Positions 32,152 to 32,983 of a stretch of DNA of 32,983 nt are shown piece by piece. The notes beneath the pieces were generated by a model. That model saw nothing but the letters and a program-made list of their open reading frames with translations. It made no database searches and was not told the origin of the DNA. This DNA comes from Candidatus Rokuibacteriota bacterium. GTDB lineage: Bacteria; Methylomirabilota; Methylomirabilia; Rokubacteriales; CSP1-6. The position numbers were made by a program, and so were the translations under genes. Location: positions 1 through 32,983 of the forward strand of contig QHTE01000011.1 of the NCBI GenBank assembly GCA_003220685.1, given 5' to 3'. How positions within the stretch are numbered: the stretch's first letter is position 1; every line of letters starts with the position of its first letter.

Positions 32152-32983
32152 CAGCGGAGCGCTTTGACGGCGTTCAACGCCTGCGTCAACCATCCATATA
32201 TTTGATCGAAGAGGGCGAAGTAGTCGTCCAGACCGTCGGCCTGGCTCACCGACGACGGCAAGATCACCACGGAGGCGCCGGCGGCCCGGGCGATCTCCTT
32301 CAGTACCGCCTGATCCTGATACGCCTCCGCAATGACCAGCTTCGCGCGGCTCTGCGCCATCCTCGCGACGAGCACGGCTTTCTCGTCCCGATCCGGCGGG
32401 TTGTCCAGGTTCGTGGAGCTGAGCAACAGCGGCTCGTTCGGCTCGATATAGGCGACGATCTTGAGCCCGTGCCGTCGGGCGAGATAGGTCCAGCTCCGAT
32501 GGTAGCTCACGATCTCCACGCCCTCGAAGGCCTTCATCTGCGCATCCCACTCGTCGAGCTTGTCCTTCAGCTTCGCGGCGAACCGGTCGTAGTTCGCCTG
32601 GAAGACGGTCGCGTTCGATGGGTCCAGCATCACGAGCTTGTCGAGGATGGCCTTCGCGGTCGAATTGCCGTTCGCCGGGTCGAGCCAGTAGTGGTGGTTG
32701 TAGCCGGGCGTCAGGTCCGGCGGTTTCGAGGTGACCAGGGACTGCAACGCCACGAGTCCTCTGATGAGCGGGGGCGCCTTCAGGTCTCCGGGATCGTAGG
32801 GAATCAGCGCCGCACCGATCGACGCATCCAGATAGCCGGGTTTGCCCTCTCGAATCCGTCCGTTCGTGCACTCGGCGAGGGCGGTCGGAAGCCACGCGGT
32901 CTCGAGGCCCTGGCCGTTCACGATGAGAAGGTCCGCCCGGTTCAAGGACACCGAGAAGCTGCGCTTCGGGACGATCGCGTGAG
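32151..32983 (-). CDS. Zn/Mn-type ABC transporter substrate-binding protein (partial)
   Basis: The frame is open from its stop at 32151 to the right window edge (about 276 codons), so the N-terminus and signal peptide are missing. It is a cluster A-I (family 9, ZnuA/MntC-like) binding protein. Candidate metal ligands are the histidine in HAIVPKRSF at the edge, the one in YNHHYWLDP, the one in VSYHRSWTYLARRHG, and an acidic residue in the C-terminal lobe (VIAEAYQD). NRADLLIVNGQGLE and ASVVILPSSV are family blocks. I see no long histidine-rich loop of the kind found in many ZnuA proteins, so manganese or iron remains possible. A start at GTG 32951 would cut off the first ligand and was rejected. 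Confidence 0.9.
   Translation of the reverse strand, partial: HAIVPKRSFSVSLNRADLLIVNGQGLETAWLPTALAECTNGRIREGKPGYLDASIGAALIPYDPGDLKAPPLIRGLVALQSLVTSKPPDLTPGYNHHYWLDPANGNSTAKAILDKLVMLDPSNATVFQANYDRFAAKLKDKLDEWDAQMKAFEGVEIVSYHRSWTYLARRHGLKIVAYIEPNEPLLLSSTNLDNPPDRDEKAVLVARMAQSRAKLVIAEAYQDQAVLKEIARAAGASVVILPSSVSQADGLDDYFALFDQIYGWLTQALNAVKALR

Noticed and set aside
1..32983. CRISPR arrays, insertion sequences, prophage or defence systems.
   Set aside because: No regularly spaced short repeats, transposase, integrase, toxin-antitoxin or nuclease gene was found; the only regular repeats are the in-frame TPR units.

Overview
The window is high-GC bacterial chromosomal DNA (roughly two thirds G+C by eye). 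It is densely packed: most genes overlap as ATGA, GTGA or TGATG, or lie a few bases apart, and GTG and TTG starts are common. I see no rRNA, intact tRNA, transposase, integrase, phage gene or CRISPR array. A form II carbon monoxide dehydrogenase-like pair, nickel-pincer cofactor genes, a threonine synthase/MoaD/NIL gene set and G-rich intergenic inverted repeats fit an uncultured soil or sediment lineage such as Rokubacteria/Methylomirabilota. That assignment is a guess from gene content and base composition, not something proved here.

Layout. (1) 1-9926, all minus strand: rlmN, mtaB, mtnP and a PfkB kinase, then larE, larB and larC, then coxS and coxL (cut by the left edge). The chain from rlmN to larB is tightly coupled. 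larB and larC are separated by the only gene-free stretch over 300 bp, which carries a near-perfect 42-bp inverted repeat with G-quadruplex-type G runs. (2) 10074-16255, minus strand: threonine synthase, a MoaD/ThiS sulfur-carrier-like protein, a NIL-domain protein, an aminotransferase, glycerate 2-kinase and a KefB-type cation/proton antiporter, with a TTGACA promoter upstream. (3) 16374-19100, plus strand: a large multi-pass membrane protein and a TauE/SafE exporter. (4) 19205-22757, minus strand: a short-chain dehydrogenase, then (transcribed in this order) a lipoprotein hydrolase, an HtrA-like protein lacking its whole catalytic triad, and a YihY-type membrane protein. (5) 22870-27985: a two-component system (minus) diverging from a Tat-exported family 5 solute-binding protein and a HupE/UreJ-type permease (plus). 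Heptamer repeats resembling an OmpR-family operator lie in the divergent gap. (6) 28002-32983, minus strand: a Zn/Mn-type ABC importer (binding protein cut by the right edge, ATPase, permease), a zinc-type cation diffusion facilitator and an exported TPR protein.

How the parts may connect. Metal handling recurs: LarE/LarB/LarC build the nickel-pincer nucleotide (no LarA racemase is present), HupE has the family's HX5DH motif, the histidine kinase has a histidine cluster in its predicted periplasmic loop, and the right end holds an importer and an exporter side by side. A metal-responsive circuit linking the two-component system to the binding protein/HupE pair is a reasonable hypothesis but is not shown by the sequence. 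The most unusual items are the intergenic inverted repeat with G runs, the HtrA-like pseudoprotease, the non-canonical start of HupE, and the carrier-protein/PLP-enzyme set.
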